From Kribbella solani (GTDB lineage: Bacteria > Actinomycetota > Actinomycetes > Propionibacteriales > Kribbellaceae), in contig NZ_JACHNF010000001.1 of assembly GCF_014205295.1 (NCBI RefSeq), forward strand, positions 4,278,001 to 4,342,000: a DNA stretch of 64,000 nucleotides, written 5' to 3'. The translations under genes and the position numbers were made by a program. The notes below the pieces were generated by a model that saw only the letters and a program-made list of their open reading frames with translations, made no database searches and had not been told where the DNA came from. This document shows positions 1-8,549 of the stretch, one piece after another; positions within the stretch are counted from its first letter, which is position 1; each line of letters starts with the position of its first letter.

Positions 1-459
1 ACGCTGCTCCGCGAGGTCGACGACATCAACCAGCACCGCCGCGCCGGGATCGTGGACCTGACCCACGAAATGCTCGGCGGCGAGTGGTCCGGGAAGAACG
101 TGACAGTCCTCGGTGCCGCCTTCAAGGCCGGTACGGACGATGTCCGTGACTCGCCCGCCCTGGATGTGGCCGGCCGAATCCATCTGCACGGCGCGAACGT
201 CACCGTGTACGACCCGGAGGCGATGGAGAACGCGCGCCGGGTGCGCCCGACACTGCGGTACGCGTCGAGCGTGCTGGAGGCCTGCCGGGACGCGCACGCG
301 GTGCTGCACCTGACCGAGTGGCCGGAGTTCCGTGAGCTCGACCCGAACACGTTGAAGGACGTCGTCGCAACCCCGGTGGTGGTCGACGCCCGGCTGACCC
401 TGGACGCGGCCGTGTGGCGCGCCGCGGGCTGGACCTACCGCGCCCCAGGCAAGCCCTGA
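1..459 (+). CDS. UDP-glucose/GDP-mannose 6-dehydrogenase family, C-terminal part (5' truncated by window)
   Basis: The frame is open from base 1, so the first residues (TLLREVDDINQHRR) belong to a gene that begins outside the window. About 152 residues are visible. The segment LGAAFKAGTDDVRDSPA is the hallmark of the C-terminal UDP-binding domain of the NAD-dependent nucleotide-sugar dehydrogenases (Ugd/TuaD family), which oxidise UDP-glucose to UDP-glucuronate for cell-envelope polysaccharide. The Rossmann-like fold continues through VTVYDPEAMENARR and ends in VVVDARLTLD. The catalytic Cys domain lies upstream of the window, so the exact substrate cannot be told. The gene is convergent with the MFS gene that follows. 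Confidence 0.9.
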   Translation, partial: TLLREVDDINQHRRAGIVDLTHEMLGGEWSGKNVTVLGAAFKAGTDDVRDSPALDVAGRIHLHGANVTVYDPEAMENARRVRPTLRYASSVLEACRDAHAVLHLTEWPEFRELDPNTLKDVVATPVVVDARLTLDAAVWRAAGWTYRAPGKP

Positions 460-515
460 ACGGTCAGGAGACCGTCGCCGCCCTGAGCACTGGACGGGTC
501 AGGAAACTGTCGCCG
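460..515. repeat. Imperfect direct repeat at a convergent gene junction
   Basis: Two nearly identical 21-22 bp segments (460-480 and 494-515) share GTCAGGA..CCGTCGCCG with about two substitutions. The second copy carries the stop codon of the downstream minus-strand MFS gene. Read on the minus strand, the first copy also spells a synonymous Ala-Thr-Val-Ser-stop. It looks like an old short duplication of the MFS 3' end. Confidence 0.5.
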
Positions 516-1719
516 ACCGCAGCACCGGGCGGGTGAGTACGACGAAACCGGTGAGTGCCGAGGCCACTGAGATGGCCAGGCACACACCGGTGATCCCGAC
601 GCTGCCCACGTCGGACAGGCTGCCGAGGATCGGGTTCATCACCACCAGCGCGATGCTCTGGCAGAGCACCACGATGGACTGCAGCCGCGACTGGAACTCA
701 CGCTCCACCGAGTTCATCAGCAGCGGCAGTACGTGGCCAGTGAACGTACCGACGCCGATCCCGCTCAGTACGCCCGCCGCGAACGTGAGCGGCAGCGGAT
801 CGAAGACCGAGAGCCCGAACAGACCGACCGCCGCCACGAGTAGACCGACGGCGGCGAAGATGCCCGGCCGCGGAAACGCGCCGCGCATCAGGATCCGCAG
901 CGCGATCACGCCGACGCCGAGACTGCGGCTCGCGACCAGCAGACCGGCGGTCGAGGCACTCCAGCCGTGCGAACGGGCGAGCAGCGGGAACAGCAACGCG
1001 TCGAGCGGCATCAACAGACCGGCCGCGACCGTCATCGTGATCAGCAGCGCGCGGGTCAACGGACGGCCGAAGGCGACCTGAATCCCGGCGACGATCGACC
1101 GGATCATCCCGGTCGGCATCCGTCCGGGTGGCGCGATCGTCTTCCGGAGCAGGACGAGTACGACGATCATCGCGCCGAACGTCAGCGCGTCGAACCCGGC
1201 CGCCGCGGCCAGGCCGGACCACGCCACCAGTACGCCACCGACCGCGGTACCGCTGACGGCGAAGACGACGCCGGTGACCTGGAAACTCGCGAGCGCTCGC
1301 GGTACCTGCTCCGGCGGTACGAGCAGCCGCGGCATCGACCGCGACGACGGCAGGAAGAACGCGTCGATCACGCCCACGACCAGCGCGAGTACGAGCAGCA
1401 GTCCGACCGGTTCGCCGATCGCCAACGTGGTCGGGACGAGTGCCGCGGTGACGGCGAACATCGCCGCGCAACTGGCCATCAGCACCCGCGGCGCACCGAA
1501 CCGGTCGCCGACCGCGCCGCCGACGAGCAGCAGCGCCGCCCGGGGCGCGGCAGCAAGCAGCAGAACCAGGCCGGCCACCCGGCCGCCGTGCTGACTGGCC
1601 GACCATCCGATCCCGAACGTCATCGTCAGGTCGCCGAGCAGCGACACCGCCGCGCCGAACAACCAGATCCAGTAGCGGACCGGTATGCGCTGCGTATCCG
1701 GATCAGTGGGCGGAGTCAC
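499..1719 (-). CDS. MFS transporter (MFS_3 / EntS-like)
   Basis: A 406-residue protein with about twelve hydrophobic segments starts with a GTG at MTPPTDPDTQRIPVRYWIWL. The pattern GGAVGDRFGAPRVLMAS after the second helix matches the MFS loop 2-3 signature (G-D-R-x-G). Overall layout resembles the MFS_3 branch, which includes enterobactin exporter EntS and macrolide efflux proteins, so drug or siderophore export across the cytoplasmic membrane is plausible but the substrate is unknown. It stands alone between convergent ugd and the purE gene 75 bp upstream on the same strand. No linked regulator is visible. Confidence 0.85.
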   Translation of the reverse strand: MTPPTDPDTQRIPVRYWIWLFGAAVSLLGDLTMTFGIGWSASQHGGRVAGLVLLLAAAPRAALLLVGGAVGDRFGAPRVLMASCAAMFAVTAALVPTTLAIGEPVGLLLVLALVVGVIDAFFLPSSRSMPRLLVPPEQVPRALASFQVTGVVFAVSGTAVGGVLVAWSGLAAAAGFDALTFGAMIVVLVLLRKTIAPPGRMPTGMIRSIVAGIQVAFGRPLTRALLITMTVAAGLLMPLDALLFPLLARSHGWSASTAGLLVASRSLGVGVIALRILMRGAFPRPGIFAAVGLLVAAVGLFGLSVFDPLPLTFAAGVLSGIGVGTFTGHVLPLLMNSVEREFQSRLQSIVVLCQSIALVVMNPILGSLSDVGSVGITGVCLAISVASALTGFVVLTRPVLRSATVS

Positions 1720-1794
1720 GATCGACGACCTTAGACGACAACCAATGGGATCTCACGACTACCCGCCCCCGTCCTGTGGAAACCCGAGCCGCGC

Positions 1795-2298
1795 TCAGCC
1801 TTTACGGAGCTCTGCCGCGCCGTCACGCACCGTGCTGCCCTTGCCGCGGGCCAGCTCGGCCAGGGATTCCTGGAAGGCGACCATCCGGTCCCGAAGACCG
1901 TCGTCGGAAGCCGCCAGGATCCGGACCGCGAGCAGGCCCGCGTTCCGAGCGTTCCCGATCGAGACGGTCGCAACCGGAACTCCGGCCGGCATCTGCACGA
2001 TCGAGAGCAGCGAGTCCATCCCGTCCAGGTACTTCAGTGCTACCGGTACCCCGATCACCGGCAGCGGAGTCACCGACGCGAGCATCCCGGGCAGGTGCGC
2101 GGCGCCGCCGGCACCCGCGATCAGTACCTTCAGGCCGCGCGCGTGCGCTGACCGTCCGTAGTCGATCATCTCGGTCGGCATCCGGTGCGCCGACACCACA
2201 TCTGCCTCAAAGGGCACGTCGAACTCGGTACACACCTCGGCCGCGGCCTTCATCGTCGGCCAGTCCGAGTCCGACCCCATCACGATGCCAATCATCAA
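1795..2298 (-). CDS. purE: N5-carboxyaminoimidazole ribonucleotide mutase PurE
   Basis: The 167-residue product has the full class I PurE set: [17 protein letters not shown] at the N-terminus (phosphate-binding GSDSDW), SAHRMPTEM with the conserved His, and [15 protein letters not shown]. PurE converts N5-CAIR, made by PurK, to CAIR in de novo purine synthesis in the cytosol. The gene lies 5 bp after the purK stop, so the two are almost surely cotranscribed. Length is normal for the family. Confidence 0.97.
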   Translation of the reverse strand: MMIGIVMGSDSDWPTMKAAAEVCTEFDVPFEADVVSAHRMPTEMIDYGRSAHARGLKVLIAGAGGAAHLPGMLASVTPLPVIGVPVALKYLDGMDSLLSIVQMPAGVPVATVSIGNARNAGLLAVRILAASDDGLRDRMVAFQESLAELARGKGSTVRDGAAELRKG

Positions 2299-2303
2299 CA
2301 GTC

Positions 2304-3476
2304 CTATTCGTCGATCGTGCCGGTCAGGTACGCGGCCGCGTGCCGGGCGCGTTCGCGGGTCTCGTCCAGATCAGCGCCGTACGCGGTGACGTGGCCAACC
2401 TTGCGCCCGGGCTGCACCGACTTCCCGTAGAAGTGCACCTTGAGCTCCGGGTCGCGCGCCATGCAGTGCAGCAGCCCGCGGTGCATGTCCTCGACGTCAC
2501 CACCGAGCACGTTCACCATTACCGTGTACGGCGCCCGCGCGGCCGGCGAACCGAGTGGCAGGTCGAGCACCGCGCGCAGGTGGTTCTCGAACTGGGACGT
2601 GACCGCGCCGTCGATCGACCAGTGCCCGGTGTTGTGCGGGCGCATCGCCAGCTCGTTGACCAGCAGCCGGCCGTCCCGCGCCTCGAACATCTCGACCGCG
2701 AGAATGCCGACGACGCCGAGCTCACCGGCGATCCGGAGCGCGGTCTGCTGGGCCAGCGCGGCCCGCTCCGGCGCGAGGCCGGGGGCCGGCGCGGTGACCT
2801 CGACGCAGATCCCGTCCCGCTGCACCGATTCGACGATCGGGTACGCGACCGCCTGCCCGTGTGGCGAGCGGGCCACGATCGCGGACAGCTCGCGGACGAA
2901 GTCGACCTTCTCCTCGGCCAGGATCGGAACGCCGGACCCGAACGCCGCCGCGACCGCCGCGTCGTCCGGTCCGTCGACGAACCACACGCCCTTGCCGTCG
3001 TACCCGCCGCGGGTGGTCTTCAGGATGATCGGGAACCCGCCGACGCGTTTGGCGAAGTCCGCGACGTCGGCCGGGGTCTCGACCACCTGGTGAGCCGGGG
3101 ACGGCGCGTCGAAGCTGTCCAGCCGGGCCCGCATCACGGCCTTGTCCTGGGCGTGCACGAGCGCGTCCGGACCAGGCCGCACGGCGATCCCGTCCGCCTC
3201 GAGCGAGTGCAGCAGGTCCGTCGGTACGTGCTCGTGGTCGAACGTGACCACATCACAACCGGCCGCGAACCGCCGCACCGTCTCCGGGTCCTTGTAGTCG
3301 CCGACGGGGGCATCCGCGACCGCCTGGGCGGCCGACACCGTAGGTCCTTCGGCGAGCACCCGGAGCTGGATGCCGAGCGCGACGGCCGTTTCCTGGGTCA
3401 TCCGGGCCAGCTGACCCCCACCCACCATGCCGACCACGGGCGTACCGACGGGCAGATCTTCTCGATCGAACTTCAC
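2304..3476 (-). CDS. purK: N5-carboxyaminoimidazole ribonucleotide synthase PurK
   Basis: This ATP-grasp enzyme carboxylates AIR with ATP and bicarbonate to give N5-CAIR, the PurE substrate. Visible marks are [13 protein letters not shown] near the N-terminus, the ATP-grasp stretch [13 protein letters not shown] at mid-protein, and [26 protein letters not shown] near the C-terminal third. The frame is open to an ATG at 3497, but I prefer the GTG at 3476 (VKFDRED), about 390 residues, because an AGG lies nine bases ahead of it and nothing ribosome-binding-like precedes the ATG. It is divergent from gtrA and upstream of purE. Confidence 0.95.
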   Translation of the reverse strand: MKFDREDLPVGTPVVGMVGGGQLARMTQETAVALGIQLRVLAEGPTVSAAQAVADAPVGDYKDPETVRRFAAGCDVVTFDHEHVPTDLLHSLEADGIAVRPGPDALVHAQDKAVMRARLDSFDAPSPAHQVVETPADVADFAKRVGGFPIILKTTRGGYDGKGVWFVDGPDDAAVAAAFGSGVPILAEEKVDFVRELSAIVARSPHGQAVAYPIVESVQRDGICVEVTAPAPGLAPERAALAQQTALRIAGELGVVGILAVEMFEARDGRLLVNELAMRPHNTGHWSIDGAVTSQFENHLRAVLDLPLGSPAARAPYTVMVNVLGGDVEDMHRGLLHCMARDPELKVHFYGKSVQPGRKVGHVTAYGADLDETRERARHAAAYLTGTIDE

Positions 3477-3584
3477 AACCCGGAGCCTAATGTCCATACA
3501 TCATGAGCCAGACGGCGGCCACCGCGGCGCGCGGGGGATTTCGGGGTAGGACCGGTCGCCGGGTACCGTGGGAGGCTGACCCCG

Positions 3585-4178
3585 TTGTCGCTGTCCGATC
3601 ACAGAAAGTTCCGAACCCCGTTGAAGCTCGTCACCACGCTGTACCGCCAGTTCCAGCACCTGGTGCACGAAGTGGCAAAGTTCGGACTCGTCGGTCTGCT
3701 CGGTCTGGTCGTCGACCTGCCGATCTACAACTGGCTGGTCTTCAACAACCCGCTGGTGCTCGCCGACTCCGGTGAGGGCATGCTGCACCACAAGCCGCTG
3801 ACCGCGAAGCTGATCTCGACCACGGTCGCCACCGTCGCCACGTACTTCGGCAACCGGTACTGGACCTGGCGGCACCGGGAGCGCAGCGGCCTCCGCCGGG
3901 AGTACGTGCTGTTCTTCGTACTGAACGGGATCGGGCTGCTGATCGCGGCCGGCTGTCTGGCCTTCTCGCGGTACGTGCTGGACCTGCACACCTGGCTGTC
4001 CGACAACATCGCGGCGAACTTCGTCGGCCTCGGACTCGGCACGTTGTTCCGCTTCTGGTCGTACCGGAAGTTCGTCTTCCGCGAGGAGATAGCGCTCGAC
4101 GAGGTCGAACACACCCCGGCACCGGACTCGCCGGCCGAGCTCGACCCGGACACCGGGGATCTGCCCACCGTTCGCTGA
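3585..4178 (+). CDS. GtrA-like membrane protein
   Basis: The 197-residue protein has four hydrophobic segments (roughly residues 30-50, 68-88, 105-128 and 138-160) and the GtrA/DPMS-like motif FGLVGLLGLVVDLPIYNWL, then ATYFGNRYWTWRHR and LGTLFRFWSYRKFVF. GtrA proteins are thought to help flip polyprenyl-linked sugars for cell-surface glycan synthesis. Start is TTG, backed by GGGAGG about nine bases upstream. The same gene adjoins purK in mycobacteria (Rv3277 next to purK), so this is part of the conserved block. The acidic C-terminal tail is not conserved in the family. Confidence 0.9.
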   Translation: MSLSDHRKFRTPLKLVTTLYRQFQHLVHEVAKFGLVGLLGLVVDLPIYNWLVFNNPLVLADSGEGMLHHKPLTAKLISTTVATVATYFGNRYWTWRHRERSGLRREYVLFFVLNGIGLLIAAGCLAFSRYVLDLHTWLSDNIAANFVGLGLGTLFRFWSYRKFVFREEIALDEVEHTPAPDSPAELDPDTGDLPTVR

Positions 4179-4216
4179 TTCTCCCCACCTCACCACGCAT
4201 ATGTGAGGATGCGGAG

Positions 4217-5428
4217 GTGAGTGAGATCGAGATACGTACCGCGCAGGCGAGCGAATACGAGACCTTCCGGACCGTGTTCGCCGCGGCGATGATGTTCGAA
4301 CCGTCCTTCGACGAACTCTCGGCCGAGTTGTTCGAGCCGGAGCGGGCACTGGTGGCGACCGACGACGGCAAGGTCATCGGTACGACGCGGGTGCTGACGC
4401 GGGATCTGTCCGTCCCCGGCGCGGTGGTCGACGCGGCGCACGTGACCAGTGTCGGCGTACTGCCGACGCACCGGCGGCGCGGCGTGATGTCCGGGCTGAT
4501 CGGGCGGCAGCTGCGCGAAGTACCAGAGGCGATCGCGGTGCTGTGGGCCAGCGAGCCGGCCATCTACGGCCGGTTCGGGTACGCGACCTCGTCCTGGAAG
4601 GTCGGCTATGAAGCGGACCTGCATCGTGTTGGTCCACCCAACGATCGGCTGCGGCCCGGTGAGCTCGGTGAGCTGACCACCGAGGACGCGCTCAAGGAGC
4701 TGCCGCCGATCCTGCGCCGGCTGCAGGAGCAGCGGCCGGGCGTGTCCAGCCGGACCGAGCCGGCCTGGCGGAAGCACCTCGAGGACAAGCCGGAGGACCG
4801 CCACGGCTGGAACGCCCTCCGCATCCTCGTGCACCGCGACGAGAGCGGCACCATCGACGGGTACGCGCTTTGGCGCGGCAAGATGAACTGGACCCAGACC
4901 GGTCCGTTGAACGAGGTACTGCTGGAAGAGCTCGCCGCGCCCGAACCGGCCGCGTACAAGGCGATCTGGCAGTACTTGCTGACGATGGACCTGAGCGGCA
5001 AGCTCGGCTACGGCTTCGCCAGCGTCGACGAGGCACTGGTGCACCTGGTGGCCACGCCGACCGCGCTGGATCGGCGGCTGGGCGAGGGGTTGTGGGTGCG
5101 CGTCACCGATGTACCACGGGCGCTGAGCCAGCGACGGTACTCCGTACCGCTCGATGTCGTGCTCGAAGTGACCGACGACCTGATCGCGGCGAACACCGGG
5201 CGGTTCCGGCTCACCGCTGACGGCGCGGCGGTGACCTGTGTACGTACGGAGGACGCGGCCGATCTGAGTTTGTCGGTGACCGAGCTCGGCGCGACGTACT
5301 TGGGCGCTCGGTCGCTGGCCGAGTTCGTACCGACCGGACGGGTGGTCGAGCACACGCCGGGCGCGCTCAGCCAGGTGAGCGCCGCGTTCCGCTGGGCGGT
5401 CGCGCCAGTCAGCCTGGAGATCTTCTGA
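4217..5428 (+). CDS. Eis-like GNAT N-acetyltransferase
   Basis: The 403-residue product has the Eis layout: an N-terminal GNAT domain with VTSVGVLPTHRRRGVMSGLIGRQL (acetyl-CoA pyrophosphate loop, about residues 75-98), a second GNAT-like domain, and an SCP2-like C-terminal domain ending in the usual terminal Phe (SLEIF). Eis family members acetylate amines, including aminoglycosides in mycobacteria, and work as hexamers. The actual substrate here is unknown. Start is GTG with GAGGA seven bases upstream. A second Eis-like gene lies at 33063-34271. It is convergent with the PH-domain gene, with only three bases between the stops. Confidence 0.88.
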   Translation: MSEIEIRTAQASEYETFRTVFAAAMMFEPSFDELSAELFEPERALVATDDGKVIGTTRVLTRDLSVPGAVVDAAHVTSVGVLPTHRRRGVMSGLIGRQLREVPEAIAVLWASEPAIYGRFGYATSSWKVGYEADLHRVGPPNDRLRPGELGELTTEDALKELPPILRRLQEQRPGVSSRTEPAWRKHLEDKPEDRHGWNALRILVHRDESGTIDGYALWRGKMNWTQTGPLNEVLLEELAAPEPAAYKAIWQYLLTMDLSGKLGYGFASVDEALVHLVATPTALDRRLGEGLWVRVTDVPRALSQRRYSVPLDVVLEVTDDLIAANTGRFRLTADGAAVTCVRTEDAADLSLSVTELGATYLGARSLAEFVPTGRVVEHTPGALSQVSAAFRWAVAPVSLEIF

Positions 5429-5431
5429 TCG

Positions 5432-6064
5432 TCAGCGACGGTCGTCGTCGTCTGAGCTGAAGATCGTTTCGCCGTCGTCCGCTGAGCGTGGCCGTTGCTG
5501 CTGGGCCTGCTCCGGGCGGCGGCGCATGTGCTCCGGCGGCTCCTCGTCGTCCAGAATGCCGTCGCCCATCTTGCCGTCCGGGCCGCCGAAGAGCAGGTCG
5601 GACATCTGCAGGTGGACGTGCTCGACGTGCGGCACGTCCGGCAGCTCCACCTGACCGCGTTCGCCGGCCGACTCGATGTGCAGCGTGCCGCAGCCGAGGA
5701 TGCGGTCGATCAGGCCGTGCTCGTACGAGACGTCGTTGACCCGCATCAGCGGGATGTCCCGCCCGGTCCGGGTCAGGATGCCGTGCCGGGTGATCAGCCG
5801 CCGGTTCGTCACGGTGTACGTGGAGAAGTACCAGTTCAGGACCGGCTTCAGCGCGAACGCCGCCAGCAGCACCACCCCGACCGCGAGGATCGCGATCCGG
5901 GCCGGCGTCTGCAACGAGCCCGACGGCACGATCGCGGCCAGGAACCCGCCCGCGCCGGCCACCACCAGCAGCAGGAAGACCGGCCCGATCAGCGCCTTCC
6001 AGTGCGTCCGGGTGCTGACGACGATGTACTCGTCCTCACCCAACAACTTCGCCGAGATCGCCAT
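5432..6064 (-). CDS. PH domain-containing membrane protein
   Basis: The 210-residue protein has two hydrophobic segments (about residues 25-47 and 53-75) followed by a bacterial PH (bPH2/YdbT-type) domain: YTVTNRRLITRHGILTRTGRDIPLMRVNDVS, then GCGTLHIESAGERG. The C-terminal 50 residues are charged and Gln-rich, and probably disordered. The equivalent of mycobacterial Rv3278 occupies this place beside birA, so it is part of the conserved block. The function is unknown; bPH membrane proteins are often linked to envelope or trafficking roles. ATG start with GGGGGT just upstream. Confidence 0.88.
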   Translation of the reverse strand: MAISAKLLGEDEYIVVSTRTHWKALIGPVFLLLVVAGAGGFLAAIVPSGSLQTPARIAILAVGVVLLAAFALKPVLNWYFSTYTVTNRRLITRHGILTRTGRDIPLMRVNDVSYEHGLIDRILGCGTLHIESAGERGQVELPDVPHVEHVHLQMSDLLFGGPDGKMGDGILDDEEPPEHMRRRPEQAQQQRPRSADDGETIFSSDDDDRR

Positions 6065-6195
6065 ACCCCCAGTCTCACAGGTGCCGGGTTCGGTTGTCCT
6101 GTCCCGACACGAACCCGTCCGAAGCGGTTCAACTCTTCACAAGATGCATACAGTGAGCAATGATGCGCGAGGGGTTACCAGCCGAGGGAGCCGGG

Positions 6196-7590
6196 ATGGC
6201 CGTCTTGCCGATACTCGACCGCGAGCACACCGTCGCACCACCGGGTTACAGCCGCTGGCTGATCCCGCCGGCCGCGCTGGCCGTACACCTCTGCATCGGG
6301 CAGGCGTACGCGACCAGCGTCTACAAGACCTCGATGGTCAAGCACTTCGGCAGCAGCCAGACCGCGGTCGGCGTGGTGTTCAGCATCGCGATCGTGATGC
6401 TCGGTCTGTCCGCCGCGATCGGCGGCACCTGGGTCGAACGCAACGGCCCGCGGAAGGCAATGTTCGTCGCCGCCTGCTTCTGGTCGGCCGGATTCCTGGT
6501 CGGTGCCCTCGGCATCGGTACCGGTCAGCTCTGGCTGGTCTACCTCGGGTACGGCGTGATCGGCGGGATCGGCCTCGGCATCGGGTACATCTCCCCCGTC
6601 TCCACGCTGATCAAGTGGTTCCCGGACCGGCCCGGGCTCGCGACCGGCCTGGCGATCATGGGCTTCGGCGGCGGCGCCCTCGTCGCCAGCCCGCTGTCCC
6701 GGCAGTTGCTCGGGCTGTACGACTCCGGTTACGACCCGAACGTGAGTACGTCGGTCGCGGGCGGCGGCGCGCTGGCCGGGCTGTTCCTCACCCTCGGCAT
6801 CGGCTACTTCGCGATCATGATGTTCGGCGTCTTCACCATCCGGGTCCCCGCCGACGGCTGGACACCGGACGGTTTCGACTCGGCCGCGGTACGCCAGAAG
6901 ACCCTCGTCACCAGCGCGAACGTGTCCGCGGCGAACGCGATCCGGACACCGCAGTTCTGGTTGCTGTGGATCGTGCTGTTCTGCAACGTGACCGCGGGTA
7001 TCGGCATCCTCGAACAGGCCAGCCCGATGATCCAGGACTTCTTCCGCGGCCAGGACGGTATGTCAAGCGTCGCGGTCGCGGCGGCCGCCGGGTTCGTCGG
7101 GCTGCTGTCGATCTTCAACATGGGCGGCCGGTTCGGCTGGTCGTCCACCTCGGACGTGATCGGCCGGAAGCCGATCTACGCGCTGTACCTGGGCATCGGC
7201 ATCATCGCGTACACGTTGCTCGCCACGGTCGGGCACACCAGTACGGCGGTGTTCGTACTGCTCGCGGCGGTGATCATCTCGTTCTACGGCGGCGGATTCG
7301 CGACCGCGCCCGCGTACCTGCGGGACCTCTTCGGTACGTATCAGGTCGGCGCGATCCACGGCCGGCTGCTGACCGCGTGGTCGGCGGCCGGGATCGCCGG
7401 GCCGCTGATCGTGAACGGCTTCCTCGACCGGGAGGGCAAACCCGGCACGCTGACGGCATCGGCGTACCGGCCGGCGCTGTTCACGATGGTCGGCGTACTG
7501 GCGGTGGGATTCGTCGCCAACCTGCTGATCCGCGCGGTCGCCGACCGGTTCCACGAACAGCCCGCGAGTACGACGGAGGCAGCCCGATGA
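6196..7590 (+). CDS. OFA-family MFS transporter (oxalate/formate antiporter-like)
   Basis: About 464 residues with twelve membrane segments. Recognisable parts are GYSRWLIPPAALAVHLCIGQAYATSVYKTSMVK in helix 1, the long loop to GGTWVERNGPRK (MFS loop 2-3 signature), and the OFA-type LIKWFPDRPGLATGLAIMGFGGGAL. OFA members exchange small carboxylates such as oxalate, formate or pyruvate; the substrate here is not known. The frame extends up to 6160, but the ATG at 6196 has GAGGGAG five bases upstream and is preferred. Its stop overlaps the start of a 35-codon membrane peptide gene, which suggests a two-part transporter. Confidence 0.9.
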   Translation: MAVLPILDREHTVAPPGYSRWLIPPAALAVHLCIGQAYATSVYKTSMVKHFGSSQTAVGVVFSIAIVMLGLSAAIGGTWVERNGPRKAMFVAACFWSAGFLVGALGIGTGQLWLVYLGYGVIGGIGLGIGYISPVSTLIKWFPDRPGLATGLAIMGFGGGALVASPLSRQLLGLYDSGYDPNVSTSVAGGGALAGLFLTLGIGYFAIMMFGVFTIRVPADGWTPDGFDSAAVRQKTLVTSANVSAANAIRTPQFWLLWIVLFCNVTAGIGILEQASPMIQDFFRGQDGMSSVAVAAAAGFVGLLSIFNMGGRFGWSSTSDVIGRKPIYALYLGIGIIAYTLLATVGHTSTAVFVLLAAVIISFYGGGFATAPAYLRDLFGTYQVGAIHGRLLTAWSAAGIAGPLIVNGFLDREGKPGTLTASAYRPALFTMVGVLAVGFVANLLIRAVADRFHEQPASTTEAAR

Positions 7591-7694
7591 ACCAGACCGC
7601 ACGCCTGGTGATCTCGTGGCTCCTGGTCGCCGTACTGCTCGGCTACGGGATCGTCGAAACCCTGATCACCGCGGCGAAGATCTTCACCGCGTAG
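7587..7694 (+). CDS. 35-residue single-helix MFS small subunit
   Basis: A short reading frame starts at the ATG that overlaps the MFS stop (ATGA) and codes for 35 residues with one hydrophobic helix (LVISWLLVAVLLGYGIVETLI, about residues 7-26) flanked by charged ends. Tiny one-helix proteins encoded right after OFA-type MFS genes are known in databases as MFS transporter small subunits. The overlap implies translational coupling, so it probably binds and stabilises the transporter. Experimental evidence of function is lacking as far as I know. Confidence 0.75.
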   Translation: MNQTARLVISWLLVAVLLGYGIVETLITAAKIFTA

Positions 7695-7705
7695 CACGCG
7701 GGTGC

Positions 7706-7755
7706 GTCACGTCGCCGGCGGCGTCGTGCGCAGGTGGGTCACGTCGCCGGCGGCG
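7706..7755. repeat. Exact 18-bp direct repeat at the birA 3' end
   Basis: GTCACGTCGCCGGCGGCG occurs at 7706-7723 and again at 7738-7755. The first copy carries the birA stop codon; the second codes for the residues just before it in another frame. This is a second example of a short duplication at a gene 3' end in this window. Confidence 0.6.
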
Positions 7756-8549
7756 AGCTGGTGTACGCCGTCGCGGGTGTCGACGATCAGCCGGCCGTCA
7801 TCGGCCAGGTCACGGGCGGTACCGGTCAGGAACGTACCGTCCGGAAGCTCGACGCGTACCTGCTGACCGAGGGTCGCGGACAGCTCGCGGTACTCGGGCA
7901 GGATGACGCCCGGGTCACCGTTCGCCTCGACCCACGACCGATAGCGATTGGCGAGCTGCCTCAGGACCGCCGCCAGTACGGTCGCGCGGTCGGTGGTGGC
8001 CGCCTGCTCCAACGCCAGTGAGGTAGCAGCCTCATGCGGCTTCTCCGACTCGCGGAGCGTCACGTTCAGACCGATCCCGATCACGGCGGCCGGCCCTCCG
8101 ACAGGTCCTCCGGCCGGTCCTTCGACGCGTTCGAGGAGGATGCCGGCCAGCTTGCGATTCTCGACCAGTACGTCGTTCGGCCACTTCACCTGCGCTGGGA
8201 TCTCCGCGACCTCACGGACAGCCGCAGCCACAGCTAGTGGCACCAGCAGGCCAAGCCACGGCCAGCGGGACGCTTCCACCGCTGTCGGTCGCAGCAGAAC
8301 AGACATGAGCACAGCTGACTGCGCCGGTGTCGTCCATGTCCGGCCCAGTCGGCCACGACCGGACGACTGGTACTCAGCAGTGACTACCAGCCCCTCTGGC
8401 TGACCGGCAGTGGCCGCGGCTGCCACGACCGCATTGGTCGACGGTGTCTCGGCCAGTACATCGATCTGCGTCCACAGCGAACCGGGACGCACCAACCGGC
8501 CCCGCAGGAACTTCTCGTCCAGCGGGGGCCGGTCCAGGTCGTTGAACAT
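7707..8549 (-). CDS. birA: Biotin-[acetyl-CoA-carboxylase] ligase BirA
   Basis: The 280-residue enzyme makes biotinyl-AMP and transfers biotin to the carrier lysine of acyl-CoA carboxylase. The diagnostic ATP/biotin loop SSGRGRLGRTW lies near residue 65, followed by KWPNDVLVENRKLAGILLE and the small C-terminal domain (GQQVRVELPDGT). There is no N-terminal helix-turn-helix, so it is a ligase only (class I), not a repressor. Its start overlaps the stop of the upstream ppc gene by one base. Its biotin acceptor is most likely the AccA3-type protein at 62441, whose carrier domain lies beyond the window. Confidence 0.95.
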   Translation of the reverse strand: MFNDLDRPPLDEKFLRGRLVRPGSLWTQIDVLAETPSTNAVVAAAATAGQPEGLVVTAEYQSSGRGRLGRTWTTPAQSAVLMSVLLRPTAVEASRWPWLGLLVPLAVAAAVREVAEIPAQVKWPNDVLVENRKLAGILLERVEGPAGGPVGGPAAVIGIGLNVTLRESEKPHEAATSLALEQAATTDRATVLAAVLRQLANRYRSWVEANGDPGVILPEYRELSATLGQQVRVELPDGTFLTGTARDLADDGRLIVDTRDGVHQLAAGDVTHLRTTPPAT

